Source of the DNA: Planctomycetota bacterium
Lineage (GTDB): Bacteria > Planctomycetota > UBA1135 > GCA-002686595
Direction of reading: 5' to 3'
NCBI GenBank assembly: GCA_002686595.1
Contig: NYXZ01000096.1
Coordinates: 3,296-46,561 of the forward strand
Length of the DNA stretch: 43,266 bases
The notes under the pieces were generated by a model. That model searched no databases. It had not been told where the DNA came from and saw only the letters and a program-made list of their open reading frames with translations. The translations under genes and the position numbers were made by a program. Numbering within the stretch: the stretch's first letter is position 1; the number at the start of each line of letters is the position of its first letter. Of this stretch, positions 8,230 to 14,991 are shown one piece after another.

Positions 8230-9108
8230 ATGTCTGTGACCAACCGCATCCACCTTGGCGACAACCTAGACGTCCTGCGCACCCTGCCCGACGGGTCCGT
8301 GGATCTGATCTACATTGATCCGCCCTTCAACACTGGGAAGCGGCAGGAGAGGCGGCGAATGAAGGTCGTCCATGATGAGGAAGGAGGGGATCGCGTTGGC
8401 TATCAGGGCAAGCGGTACCGCACTGTCGAACTGGGGATGTCTGGCTGGGACGATGTGTTCGACGACTTCATCGCGTTCTTGGTGCCCCGTCTTCAGGAGG
8501 CCCGTCGCATCCTCAAGGCACACGGCAGCTTCTTCCTGCATATCGACTATCGCGAGGTGCACTACTGCCGGGTGGCCCTGGACCAGGTATTCGGCAGGGA
8601 CTGCTTCCAGAACGAGATCATCTGGGCCTACGACTACGGCGCGCGCTCGAAGAGGAAATGGTCTGCCAAGCACGACAACATCCTCTGGTACACGCGCGAC
8701 CCCAAGAACTACACCTTCAACTTCGATGAGATGGACCGCATTCCCTACATGGCCCCGGGGCTCGTTGGCAAAGAGAAGGCAGCCCGCGGCAAGACACCGA
8801 CCGACGTGTGGTGGCACACGATCGTGAGCCCCAACGGAAAGGAGAAGACCGGTTACGCGACGCAGAAGCCCCTCGGCGTCCTGGACCGCATCGTCAAGGT
8901 GCACTCGAATCCTGGCGAGCTAATCATGGACTTCTTTGCCGGTAGTGGAACCACCGGGGAATCCGCAGCTCGTCACGGACGCGATTTCATCCTCATCGAC
9001 AACAACCCCGAGGCAATGGATGTGATGGCGATGCGCCTTGCTGAGTACAGACCGGAGTTCGTCGGTTGTCAGCCCGAGATCCAGCAATCCCAGGAGCCTC
9101 TTCTCTGA
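8230..9108 (+). CDS. Site-specific DNA methyltransferase (beta-class, N4/N6)
   Basis: A 292-residue amino-methyltransferase that transfers a methyl group from S-adenosylmethionine to adenine N6 or cytosine N4 in DNA. The catalytic motif IV is DPPF (30-33, in YIDPPFNTGK). The SAM-binding motif I, FAGSGT (235-240), lies C-terminal to it, which is the beta-class order. The central region (about 70-200) would hold target recognition. The final helix after motif I includes IDNNPEA. DPPF occurs in both m6A and m4C enzymes, so the base is undecided. The ATG is 10 bases after the pgi stop and has no Shine-Dalgarno sequence. The next frame starts within its stop codon (TGATG), but no intact restriction gene follows, so it is an orphan or decayed restriction-modification member. 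Confidence 0.9.
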   Translation: MSVTNRIHLGDNLDVLRTLPDGSVDLIYIDPPFNTGKRQERRRMKVVHDEEGGDRVGYQGKRYRTVELGMSGWDDVFDDFIAFLVPRLQEARRILKAHGSFFLHIDYREVHYCRVALDQVFGRDCFQNEIIWAYDYGARSKRKWSAKHDNILWYTRDPKNYTFNFDEMDRIPYMAPGLVGKEKAARGKTPTDVWWHTIVSPNGKEKTGYATQKPLGVLDRIVKVHSNPGELIMDFFAGSGTTGESAARHGRDFILIDNNPEAMDVMAMRLAEYRPEFVGCQPEIQQSQEPLL

Positions 9109-9232
9109 TGACTCACCAGCTCGAAGGTGAAGATGTCCTGCTCTTGGCCCGATGGCAGACATGCTCCAGGCCGAGTACAATGCGGCTCTCCAACAAACCA
9201 AGACGCCGGATTGGGTTGTGCCCCATCGTTGA
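9108..9232 (+). pseudogene. Frameshifted or deleted ORF coupled to the methyltransferase
   Basis: An ATG overlaps the methyltransferase stop (TGATG) and opens MTHQLEGEDVLLLARWQ. The same frame then turns into an implausible Arg/Ser-rich tail. A single frameshift near 9155 joins it to another frame reading ADMLQAEYNAALQQTKTPDW and on to VVPHR with a stop at 9230-9232. The join gives a natural-looking helical sequence. It could be the remnant of a partner protein, such as a restriction or accessory subunit. If the frameshift is not real, only a 56-codon coupled ORF remains, ending at 9278. Confidence 0.3.
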
Positions 9233-9270
9233 TTGGCACGACCGTTCGGCGAACCCAAAAAAAGCAGGCA

Positions 9271-9477
9271 ATGGCTGAAGATACGAAACCCGAAGAGCGC
9301 GACGAGGCAAACTCGAACGCAGTCGCCCGAGGCATGTCACTGGGAGCGGGCCTAGGGGTCGCCTTGGGAGCAGGCTTCGGTGCGGCGTTCGGTGACGTTG
9401 CCATCGGAGTGGCTTTCGGTGTTGCACTGGGTCCGGCGATCGGCGTGGCCCTCGCCATGGCTGCGAAGGAGAAGTAA
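9271..9477 (+). CDS. Small glycine-zipper protein
   Basis: A 68-residue protein. The first 20 residues are polar and charged (MAEDTKPEERDEANSN). The rest is a Gly/Ala-rich hydrophobic stretch in which small residues recur every fourth position (G-x-x-x-G: GAGLGVALGAGFGAAFG and similar), ending in charged AKEK. This is the glycine-zipper pattern of small membrane-inserting or channel-forming proteins. An AGCAGG element about 4 bases before the ATG supports the start. Short proteins of this type are widespread and mostly uncharacterised. In this island it might be an accessory or toxin-like membrane protein, but nothing shows that. Confidence 0.65.
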   Translation: MAEDTKPEERDEANSNAVARGMSLGAGLGVALGAGFGAAFGDVAIGVAFGVALGPAIGVALAMAAKEK

Positions 9478-9553
9478 TGCCGCCGCCGAACCCGCCCATC
9501 AAGCCGGACCGGGCTGTGCCCGCCGCTGCTCGGCATGACCGTGGACGAATGAT

Positions 9554-10027
9554 ATGAGAGTACTCACTGCAACTCTATTGGCTGTTCCGCTGGCCATCTT
9601 GGCAGACTTCGTCTATGGGTTGGACCAGTGGTTGGGGGTCATCGCGTTTACCTATTGGTATTTACTGTTCTGTGCAATGGTGGCACTGCTTTACTGGTCA
9701 GTATGGTTCATGACCCTGAAGAAGTACGCCACCCTTGTTGGTTCGGCTGCGTTTGCAGTTTTGGCTGCAGTCCTTCTGCTGCCTCCTCCTTCTGAGCGTA
9801 TTCTGATGTCTGCCTTGTTGAGAGTCCCCCCAGGTACAGACTCTGATGCCATTGAGAGAATTGTGGAAGAGGAGTATGGTGGCAGTGGCTATGCACTTCC
9901 AAGAATCACCAAGGAAGATGCTCGGGTATATGTGTCACTGCTATCTCAGGAAGCAGGGAACTGTACGACCCTCATCTTCAAGATTGAAGATGGGATAGTA
10001 GTGAGCGGCGAATACATTCCAGACTAG
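9554..10027 (+). CDS. Hypothetical membrane protein, AT-richer than its neighbours
   Basis: A 157-residue protein I do not recognise. Three hydrophobic segments are visible: about 4-20, 28-54 and 60-77. A soluble C-terminal part of about 75 residues follows (PPGTDSDAIERIVEEEYGG onward) with a beta-strand pattern and a lone Cys. Base composition is clearly lower in G+C than the surrounding genes, and third positions are often A or T, which suggests recent acquisition. The ATG at 9554 follows a weak purine stretch. The gene closes the accessory island; the displaced pgi fragment starts about 100 bases downstream. Confidence 0.6.
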   Translation: MRVLTATLLAVPLAILADFVYGLDQWLGVIAFTYWYLLFCAMVALLYWSVWFMTLKKYATLVGSAAFAVLAAVLLLPPPSERILMSALLRVPPGTDSDAIERIVEEEYGGSGYALPRITKEDARVYVSLLSQEAGNCTTLIFKIEDGIVVSGEYIPD

Positions 10028-10116
10028 AGGGAAGCCAACATTTGGAATGGCCGCCCTCCTTCTTCTAGGGGGTGGAGCCTTCGCCTCGGATGTTTGCACT
10101 TATCGGCCAAGTGCCG

Positions 10117-10125
10117 TGATTGATA
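10117..10125 (+). repeat. 9-bp direct repeat, right copy
   Basis: TGATTGATA, identical to 8217-8225, ends 7 bases before the displaced pgi 3' fragment. Confidence 0.4.
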
Positions 10126-10132
10126 GACGCTC

Positions 10133-10273
10133 CACAACGGCGTTGATGCCTTCTATCAACCGGGTGTGGAGGCCGGCAAGGTGGCTGCCTATGCACTGAT
10201 GGGGCGCGATGGTTTCGCCGAGACAAAGGCGCGCACCGAAGCCGTCAGGCCCACGGAACGGCGCACCCGCTAA
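10133..10273 (+). pseudogene. Displaced 3'-end copy of pgi
   Basis: The 46 codons from CAC at 10133 to the TAA at 10271-10273 align without gaps to the last 46 codons of the intact pgi. 37 of 46 residues are identical, and about 20 of 141 bases differ. The reading frame is open, but there is no start and no upstream pgi sequence: similarity stops at about 10132. The family signature residue Asp in FDQ-x-GVE is Tyr here (FYQPGVEAGK), and the stop is TAA rather than TGA, consistent with loss of selection. Such a copy is expected when a mobile segment integrates at, or recombines with, the 3' end of a gene. Confidence 0.85.
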
Positions 10274-10523
10274 CCAACTCCGGCGCCACCAACCAGCTCC
10301 TGCGCCGCAGGACTCCGGTGCGAGCTGTACGTCTATTATGGCCGGGCGCCCTTCGGTGTCGCCATTCCTCATGTACCCCAACCCTCATAAGCCCCGGACT
10401 CGTTTCTGGGAGCCTTCCAGTAGCGGCTGGTGCTGGCCTTGGCTTGTGCGCTGTAGACCCTAGAGGGGCCTGGGAAGGCTTGCGGTCCGTGGGCTGGGTC
10501 CGGGGTTGAACGCGCGTACGCCC
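10274..10523. other. Non-coding stretch after the pgi fragment
   Basis: About 250 bases between the displaced pgi end and the stop of the minus-strand aldolase gene. I see no gene, no T-run terminator and no tRNA. A small GC-rich dyad near 10290-10325 (CAGCTC ... GAGCTG, with CTGCG/CGCAG inside) is the only structure. Confidence 0.4.
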
Positions 10524-11237
10524 TTACAGTCCGCAGCGGTTTTCGAGCGTATTCGTGCCTGTGAAGCCCAGTTCACTCCGCGAGTCCAACAGCTTCTTTA
10601 CCGCGTCCGGGGAGAGGGGCTGGACATGGCCGATGGCGTGGGCCATCCAGAGGATCTTGGCCATGTGTTCGAGCATATCGAGCTTCTTGAAGGCGTCCAG
10701 GAGGTTGGAGCCGAGGGTCAGGGAGCCGTGCATCTTCAGCATCAGCGAATCTGAGCAGCGCACCAGGTCGCGGATTGAATCCGGCAGCTCCTCCGTGCCT
10801 GGGGTGGCATAGTTGGCGGTGGGGATGCCGCCGATGGTGACCACGATCTCGGGAATGACCGGCGTTTGTAGATCGACGCCGGCGATGGTCAGGGCCACGG
10901 CGTGGGGCGGGTGGCAGTGCAAGACGGCGCGCACATCTGGCCGTTCCCGGTAGACCGTAAGGTGCATGCCGGTTTCCGTGGAAGCTCGCTGGCTGTTGCC
11001 CAGGAGGCGGCCGTCGGCATCCATGTGGGAGATGTGCTCGGGGGCCATGCAGCCCTTCATGGCGCCGGCGGGGGTGATCAGGATCGTTCCGTCTGCCTGG
11101 CGCGCGGAGATGTTGCCGGCAGCGGCGTCGATCAGGCCCTTGTCGTAGCACATGCGACCAACCTCGCAGATGCCCCGCCGCAAGCGCGCCTCTTCGTCGT
11201 TCCAGGACCGGGGACCGGTCACATCCGCGGCACTCAT
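10524..11237 (-). CDS. Class II aldolase, fuculose-1-phosphate aldolase type
   Basis: A 237-residue class II aldolase/adducin-fold enzyme that probably cleaves a sugar phosphate such as fuculose- or rhamnulose-1-phosphate to lactaldehyde and dihydroxyacetone phosphate. It has AAAGNISAR (38-46), the catalytic Glu in STETGMH (E88), zinc ligands LHCH (H107, H109) and KMHG (H170), and a family-length core to about residue 208. The extra C-terminal stretch, with an amphipathic segment DAVKKLLDSRSELG, could be an encapsulation peptide. In Planctomycetes-Verrucomicrobia type microcompartments such an aldolase is encapsulated by the shell. It is last in the minus-strand cluster behind three BMC-P shell genes and starts by an ATGA overlap with a 15-codon mini-ORF. 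Confidence 0.88.
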   Translation of the reverse strand: MSAADVTGPRSWNDEEARLRRGICEVGRMCYDKGLIDAAAGNISARQADGTILITPAGAMKGCMAPEHISHMDADGRLLGNSQRASTETGMHLTVYRERPDVRAVLHCHPPHAVALTIAGVDLQTPVIPEIVVTIGGIPTANYATPGTEELPDSIRDLVRCSDSLMLKMHGSLTLGSNLLDAFKKLDMLEHMAKILWMAHAIGHVQPLSPDAVKKLLDSRSELGFTGTNTLENRCGL

Positions 11238-11296
11238 GCCTGACTCCGGGGCTGGGCGCCGGTCACATGCGGGACGCTCATGCCTCGCTCCGAGGC
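11215..11296 (-). repeat. 44-bp tandem duplication at a gene junction
   Basis: Bases 11215-11252 and 11259-11296 match at 31 of 38 positions with an offset of 44. Each copy contains, on the minus strand, the codons for PRS(E/Q)A, a stop overlapping an ATG as ATGA, and the codons for MS..xVTG. The junction between the third shell gene and the aldolase gene has therefore been duplicated in tandem. Confidence 0.75.
11234..11281 (-). CDS. 15-codon mini-ORF bridging shell gene and aldolase
   Basis: ATG at 11281 overlaps the stop of the upstream shell gene (ATGA). The frame encodes MSVPHVTGAQPRSQA and its own stop overlaps the aldolase ATG at 11237, again as ATGA. Its first residues resemble the aldolase start MSAADVTG and its last ones resemble the shell protein end PRSEA, as expected from the tandem duplication. 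It could keep ribosomes coupled across the duplication. The peptide itself probably has no function. Confidence 0.45.
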   Translation of the reverse strand: MSVPHVTGAQPRSQA

Positions 11297-11604
11297 AGGA
11301 GTTCGGGTCGTCGTCGGTGGTCGTAGATGCGTTCGCCGCCCACCTCGATCTCGTCCACGATGGCGCTGACGATGGTTTTGATTGGGGCGCCGGGGGCGGC
11401 CAGCAGTTGTCTGCCGGAGTTGCCCTCGTCGATTACCAGGACCCGATCGCCGGGTCCGGCGCCGACGATGTCAACGCCGATGCGTGTCTTGGCCGTGGGG
11501 GCGCCAGCGGGCTGTACCGGCCGCAACAGGAGCAGGGTGCGCCCATCCAAGTGGGGAATCTGAACCGGGGAAACCACCGAGCCGATCACATCCGCCAGGA
11601 ACAT
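11278..11604 (-). CDS. BMC-P shell protein, EutN/CcmL family (third copy)
   Basis: A 108-residue EutN/CcmL-fold protein; such proteins form pentamers that cap the vertices of bacterial microcompartment shells. It opens MFLADVIGSVVSPVQIPHLDG, the canonical first strand (V-x-G-x-V-V-x-x-x-x-x-x-x-L-x-G). The central V-x-x-V-G-A-G-x-G-D-x-V-L-V segment and the helix-turn with APIKTIVSAIVDEIEV are also typical. The ATG at 11604 overlaps the stop of the preceding shell gene (TGATG). A longer frame upstream exists but is not family-like. Compared with the other two copies it has a longer, charged C-terminal tail (YDHRRRPELLPRSEA). Confidence 0.88.
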   Translation of the reverse strand: MFLADVIGSVVSPVQIPHLDGRTLLLLRPVQPAGAPTAKTRIGVDIVGAGPGDRVLVIDEGNSGRQLLAAPGAPIKTIVSAIVDEIEVGGERIYDHRRRPELLPRSEA

Positions 11605-11918
11605 CAGGTCCTTACCTTTGAGTTGCCGGCTGAGTTGCCGGCCAGTTCGGCCCCGAGCACCGTGGCCTGTTCCACAACTCCAGTGATGGCCGCGTCCACC
11701 GGCACAAATGTCTCCGGGCAAGCCAGGGCCGCCTCGCGGCCGTCGACATAGTGCACCAGATCGCCGGGGCCGCTGTTGACCGCAGCGCAGGCCACCAGGG
11801 CCTCGCCCAGGTGGGCGCCGTCTTCATCCAGGGGTTGGATCCACTGCAGGGCGACGCCCTCCAGGCCCGGATAGCGGTGGCTGGCCACCAGGCGTCCTGT
11901 CACGCGGGCGAGGTACAT
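11604..11918 (-). CDS. BMC-P shell protein, EutN/CcmL family (second copy)
   Basis: A 104-residue vertex protein of the EutN/CcmL family. It begins MYLARVTGRLVASHRYPGLEG, carries VNSGPGDLVHYVDGREAAL in place of the usual V-G-A-G-x-G-D-x-V motif, and continues PVDAAITGVVEQATV. The tail is a short Gly/Asn/Ser stretch (ELAGNSAGNSKVRT). It is the most divergent of the three. Three non-identical BMC-P proteins are usual in Planctomycetes-Verrucomicrobia type microcompartment loci. The gene starts 9 bases after the first shell gene and overlaps the third by TGATG. Confidence 0.85.
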   Translation of the reverse strand: MYLARVTGRLVASHRYPGLEGVALQWIQPLDEDGAHLGEALVACAAVNSGPGDLVHYVDGREAALACPETFVPVDAAITGVVEQATVLGAELAGNSAGNSKVRT

Positions 11919-11927
11919 GTCAGCAGC

Positions 11928-12221
11928 CTAGGCCCACTTCTCGTAGACGTTTTCTCCGCCGAGATCCCACGAATCGACGATGGCCATGATGGCCGCGTCA
12001 CAGGGTCGCCCGTCGGTGATGGTGGTTTGGCGCGCGCTCGAACCGGTGGCGTAGAGCACCATGTCCTCGGGGCCGGCGCCCACGGAATCCACGGCCACCA
12101 CATACTGGTCCCGCGGCTGGCCTTCGTGCCCGTGGATCTGTACCACGAGGAACTTGCGGTCGAGCAGTTTCTCGTCCTTCTGAGTGGCAACCACGCTGCC
12201 CACAACCTTGCCGATCAACAT
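11928..12221 (-). CDS. BMC-P shell protein, EutN/CcmL family (first copy)
   Basis: A 97-residue vertex protein, the closest of the three to the family consensus. It has MLIGKVVGSVVATQKDEKLLD, LLVVQ-like strand KFLVVQIH, VAVDSVGAGPEDMVLYATGSSAR, then CDAAIMAIVDSWDLGGENVY. In EutN/CcmL proteins the G-A-G-x-x-D-x-V loop lies at the pentamer pore. It starts 25 bases after the stop of the minus-strand foldase gene and precedes the other two shell genes and the aldolase on the same strand. No BMC-H (hexamer) gene is present anywhere in the window, so the shell facets must be encoded elsewhere or be missing. Confidence 0.92.
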   Translation of the reverse strand: MLIGKVVGSVVATQKDEKLLDRKFLVVQIHGHEGQPRDQYVVAVDSVGAGPEDMVLYATGSSARQTTITDGRPCDAAIMAIVDSWDLGGENVYEKWA

Positions 12222-12246
12222 GTTTGGTGTTCCTTGTACTGGCGTT

Positions 12247-13734
12247 TCATCGCTGGGCTGAATCCGCCGTCAGGCGGACTTGGTCTTTCCTCAGGCACTC
12301 TTCCAGAAAACGCCTTCTGAGTTCCCGATGGACATGCCCGCTCATTTCCTCCCAGGGCGCTGGGGGACGGCGGGCACCGGGCCAGATTAGCACGACGCCG
12401 GATGGAACTGGCACGGGACCTAGAATCCTCTGGGCCGGAGTCAGCTCGGACCAGGTCTGCGGGCTCCGCCGATCCACGAAATCGAAGAGCGCCTGGCGCA
12501 GCTGCTCGGGCACCTGGACATTGGCGCGGGTCACCCAACCCAGCTTGCCCTGGGCCTCGCGGCTGGCTTGATCTTCGCTGTGGGCCCGGGCCAGGGCGGC
12601 GAAATCCTCACCGGCCAGGACTCGATCGCGCAGGGCACCGGCCTCGGCGAAACCGGCTTCAAGGGTGCGCGGCACGAACTCATTGGGCAGGGCCGAGCAC
12701 TTGAGGAGGATGATGCTGGTCTCCACGGCGGTGCCGAAGTGGCCGTCGAAGAGCTCCCGTTCGGCGCGGTAGAAGGCCAGCAGCCCCTGGGCGTCCTGGG
12801 TGCGGTCGACCCACAGGTGCGCCAGGGCCGCCACGGGAATGGCGGGATCCATGCGCAAGGCGACGAGATCCAGGCCGCGGGCCGCCAACAGGCTCTCAAA
12901 GGGCACGCCCTGGTTCTTGGGATCGGCATTTGAGGCAGCTCGGCGGCGCTCGATCTCCGCGCTGACAGCTCGCTCGACTGCCGCGTCGGTCAAATCCGGC
13001 ATGCGCTCCCGGGCGCGTTTCAGGAGCAGGGCCTGATGGCAAATGGTCAGCAGGTCAGAGGGGCCGAGTTGCTCGCGCAGGTGCTGGGTGAACTCGTCGC
13101 GTGTCAGAACCAGGTCGCCGCAACGGCTGACCACTCCGTCAGCGAAGGGCCAGGCTTCCTGTTTGAGGCCCCGGGCGGCGATGATCTCATCGAGCCACAG
13201 GCGTTGCTGTTCGCCGGTGATCTTGCTTTCCGGGGGGATGCCCAGGGCGCGCCGGGCCAGTTCCTCCTGGGCCAGGGCCACACCCAAGTAGCGGCGGAAG
13301 ACGGCGGGCGCGACGCCTGAGGACTCCAAATAGGTGGCCAGTCCACCGCTCTCACCGGATTGCACCATGGCCATGTCCAGCTCGTTCCAACGGGCGTTGA
13401 TCGCCTGCTCTGAGATGGCGAGTTGCGCTTGCCGGGCCAACTGCTCAACCAGCCGACTTTCAAGCAGGTGTTGGAGGATTGACGCACCTCGCTCCGAACG
13501 GCCGTGGCGCGCCAAGAGGGCCCGTTCCAGTTCGGCGACGGAGAGCACTACACCTCCGCCGCGCGCCGCGGGGACCGCGCCCGCCTCGTCAGGGCTGGTT
13601 TCCGCTGCAGGCGCTTGGAGGCAGTTGGCGCGGGCCGACGGGGATGGGGCGATGAGGGCCGCCATGGCCGTGGTCGCCAGTAGGCCCCTCAGGCGGGCGC
13701 CATGGGTTTCAGATGAGTGGTGGGGGCGTGACAC
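12247..13734 (-). CDS. Exported SurA-like foldase with parvulin domain
   Basis: About 495 residues from the GTG at 13734, which gives a basic start, a hydrophobic stretch (RGLLATTAMAALIA) and an Ala-x-Ala cleavage site: a Sec signal. The body is SurA-like: an N-terminal helical chaperone part (VLSVAELERALLARHG onward, with repeated ALA/EEL helices), then a parvulin-type (PpiC) peptidyl-prolyl isomerase segment around residues 350-430 marked by ARAHSEDQASREAQGKLGWV. Such proteins fold secreted or outer-membrane proteins in the periplasm. The frame is open upstream to 13989 but those residues do not look protein-like. An ATG at 13665 would cut the signal short. Linkage to the microcompartment genes is by position only. 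Confidence 0.78.
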   Translation of the reverse strand: MSRPHHSSETHGARLRGLLATTAMAALIAPSPSARANCLQAPAAETSPDEAGAVPAARGGGVVLSVAELERALLARHGRSERGASILQHLLESRLVEQLARQAQLAISEQAINARWNELDMAMVQSGESGGLATYLESSGVAPAVFRRYLGVALAQEELARRALGIPPESKITGEQQRLWLDEIIAARGLKQEAWPFADGVVSRCGDLVLTRDEFTQHLREQLGPSDLLTICHQALLLKRARERMPDLTDAAVERAVSAEIERRRAASNADPKNQGVPFESLLAARGLDLVALRMDPAIPVAALAHLWVDRTQDAQGLLAFYRAERELFDGHFGTAVETSIILLKCSALPNEFVPRTLEAGFAEAGALRDRVLAGEDFAALARAHSEDQASREAQGKLGWVTRANVQVPEQLRQALFDFVDRRSPQTWSELTPAQRILGPVPVPSGVVLIWPGARRPPAPWEEMSGHVHRELRRRFLEECLRKDQVRLTADSAQR

Positions 13735-13929
13735 GGCCGGGCAGGATACCCGCCAGCTCCCCGCCGCGGCAAACCCGGACGCCCCCTGGAGGCCGGGGAA
13801 TGTGGGCTCCGGGCGGGCCAGTCGGCGAGCAGGGCACGGGGTGACACTTGAATCTGCAAGGCGCCGCGGGAGCGGAGTTGCTGAGTTGGGCGCCTTCCTT
13901 TGTGATGGATGGGGGCTAGAATCCCAGCC

Positions 13930-14991
13930 ATGGCTCTCAGCGAATCGGATTACCTGGCACTGCTCGTACATCGCGGCTGGTTGAACCACGAGCAGGTGGC
14001 TTCAATCCTGCCGGAACTCAAGGCCGGGGAGGCGCTTGATGAGTTACTAGCAGGCGTTCTTGGTTGGGAGGCTGTCAAGGTGGCGCGCTTGCGGCGCACC
14101 GAAGCCGGGCGCATATTCGAGGTGCCGGGATTTGAGATGTTGGGGGAGCTCGGTTCCGGCGGAACGGCGGAGGTCTTTCGCTGCCGTGAGAAGAAGACCG
14201 GCGAGGTCATGGCGCTCAAGGTGTTGCAACAGGGACCGGCGGGGCACGCGCTGACGAAGGCGGCCTTTGTGCGCGAGGCGAAGCTGCTGGCGCGCTTGGA
14301 GCATCCGGGCATAGTCAAGGGCTTTGGCGTGGCCAGGGCCGGTGAGGTGTACTTCTCCAAGATGGAGGTCATTCCCGGGCGCACATTGCTGGAGGTGTTG
14401 GATGATGGGGAGCCACTTGATGAGGGCGCGGCGCTGACGATTATCTTGACCGTGGCCGAGGCCCTGGCCTACATGGCTGGCCTGGGGTTGGTGCACCGGG
14501 ATGTGAAGCCCGGAAACATCATGTGGACCGAGGAAGGCGAGGTGAAGTTGATCGACTTGGGATTCGCCGCCGGGGCTGGGGAAGCATCGGCTGCGGACAG
14601 TGCCGTGGGCACGGCGGAATACCTATCCCCGGAACAGGCGCGGGGCGGGGCGGCTGCTGACTTGCGCAGCGATATCTACAGCTTGGGTGTCACCCTCTTC
14701 CAGCTCGTCATCGGGCGTTTGCCTTTTGAGGGGTCGGACAACGAGGAGGTGTTGCGCAAGCAGGTGATGGACTCCCTTTCATCGCCGGAGCTCAAGGGGC
14801 GCGGTCTTTCACCCCACCTGCATTATTTCATCGAGAAGATGATGGCCAAGGACGCGGAAGTGCGGCATCAGAGCTGGAAACAGCTGATCGAGGACATCCG
14901 CCAGCAGTTGGCCGGGCGGGAGAGTCTGGATTACGAAGGCCAGGTGCGTGATGAGCGGGGCAAGCGCGGCGGGCGTGGCTTCCGGAGATGA
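13930..14991 (+). CDS. Ser/Thr protein kinase
   Basis: A 353-residue Hanks-type kinase. Residues 1-70 are a helical N-terminal extension of unknown function. The kinase domain runs from about 77 to 335: glycine loop GELGSGGTAEVF, ATP-binding Lys in MALKVL (K97), catalytic HRDVKPGN (H189, D191), DLG in place of DFG (D209), and activation/P+1 segment GTAEYLSPEQ, followed by SDIYSLGVTLFQL. There is no membrane segment or sensor domain, so it should be cytoplasmic. A TAGAAT -10-like box lies 8 bases before the ATG. The stop overlaps the next start (ATGA), giving a three-gene coupled set. Its substrate may be an FHA protein such as the one encoded at 19832. Confidence 0.92.
   Translation: MALSESDYLALLVHRGWLNHEQVASILPELKAGEALDELLAGVLGWEAVKVARLRRTEAGRIFEVPGFEMLGELGSGGTAEVFRCREKKTGEVMALKVLQQGPAGHALTKAAFVREAKLLARLEHPGIVKGFGVARAGEVYFSKMEVIPGRTLLEVLDDGEPLDEGAALTIILTVAEALAYMAGLGLVHRDVKPGNIMWTEEGEVKLIDLGFAAGAGEASAADSAVGTAEYLSPEQARGGAAADLRSDIYSLGVTLFQLVIGRLPFEGSDNEEVLRKQVMDSLSSPELKGRGLSPHLHYFIEKMMAKDAEVRHQSWKQLIEDIRQQLAGRESLDYEGQVRDERGKRGGRGFRR

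Noticed and set aside
8226-10116. Terminal inverted repeats of a transposon at the island edges
   Set aside because: The two ends share only CGG and scattered bases (5 of 8), not more than expected by chance.
10900-11750. Plus-strand ORFs opposite the shell protein and aldolase genes
   Set aside because: The minus strand carries conserved EutN/CcmL and aldolase motifs in every position; the plus frames have no recognisable protein features.
13917-13922. -10 box TAGAAT directly before the Ser/Thr kinase start
   Set aside because: The hexamer is good, but it lies only 8 bases from the ATG and lacks a -35 box at 16-18 bases. It would imply a leaderless transcript, which cannot be judged from sequence alone.
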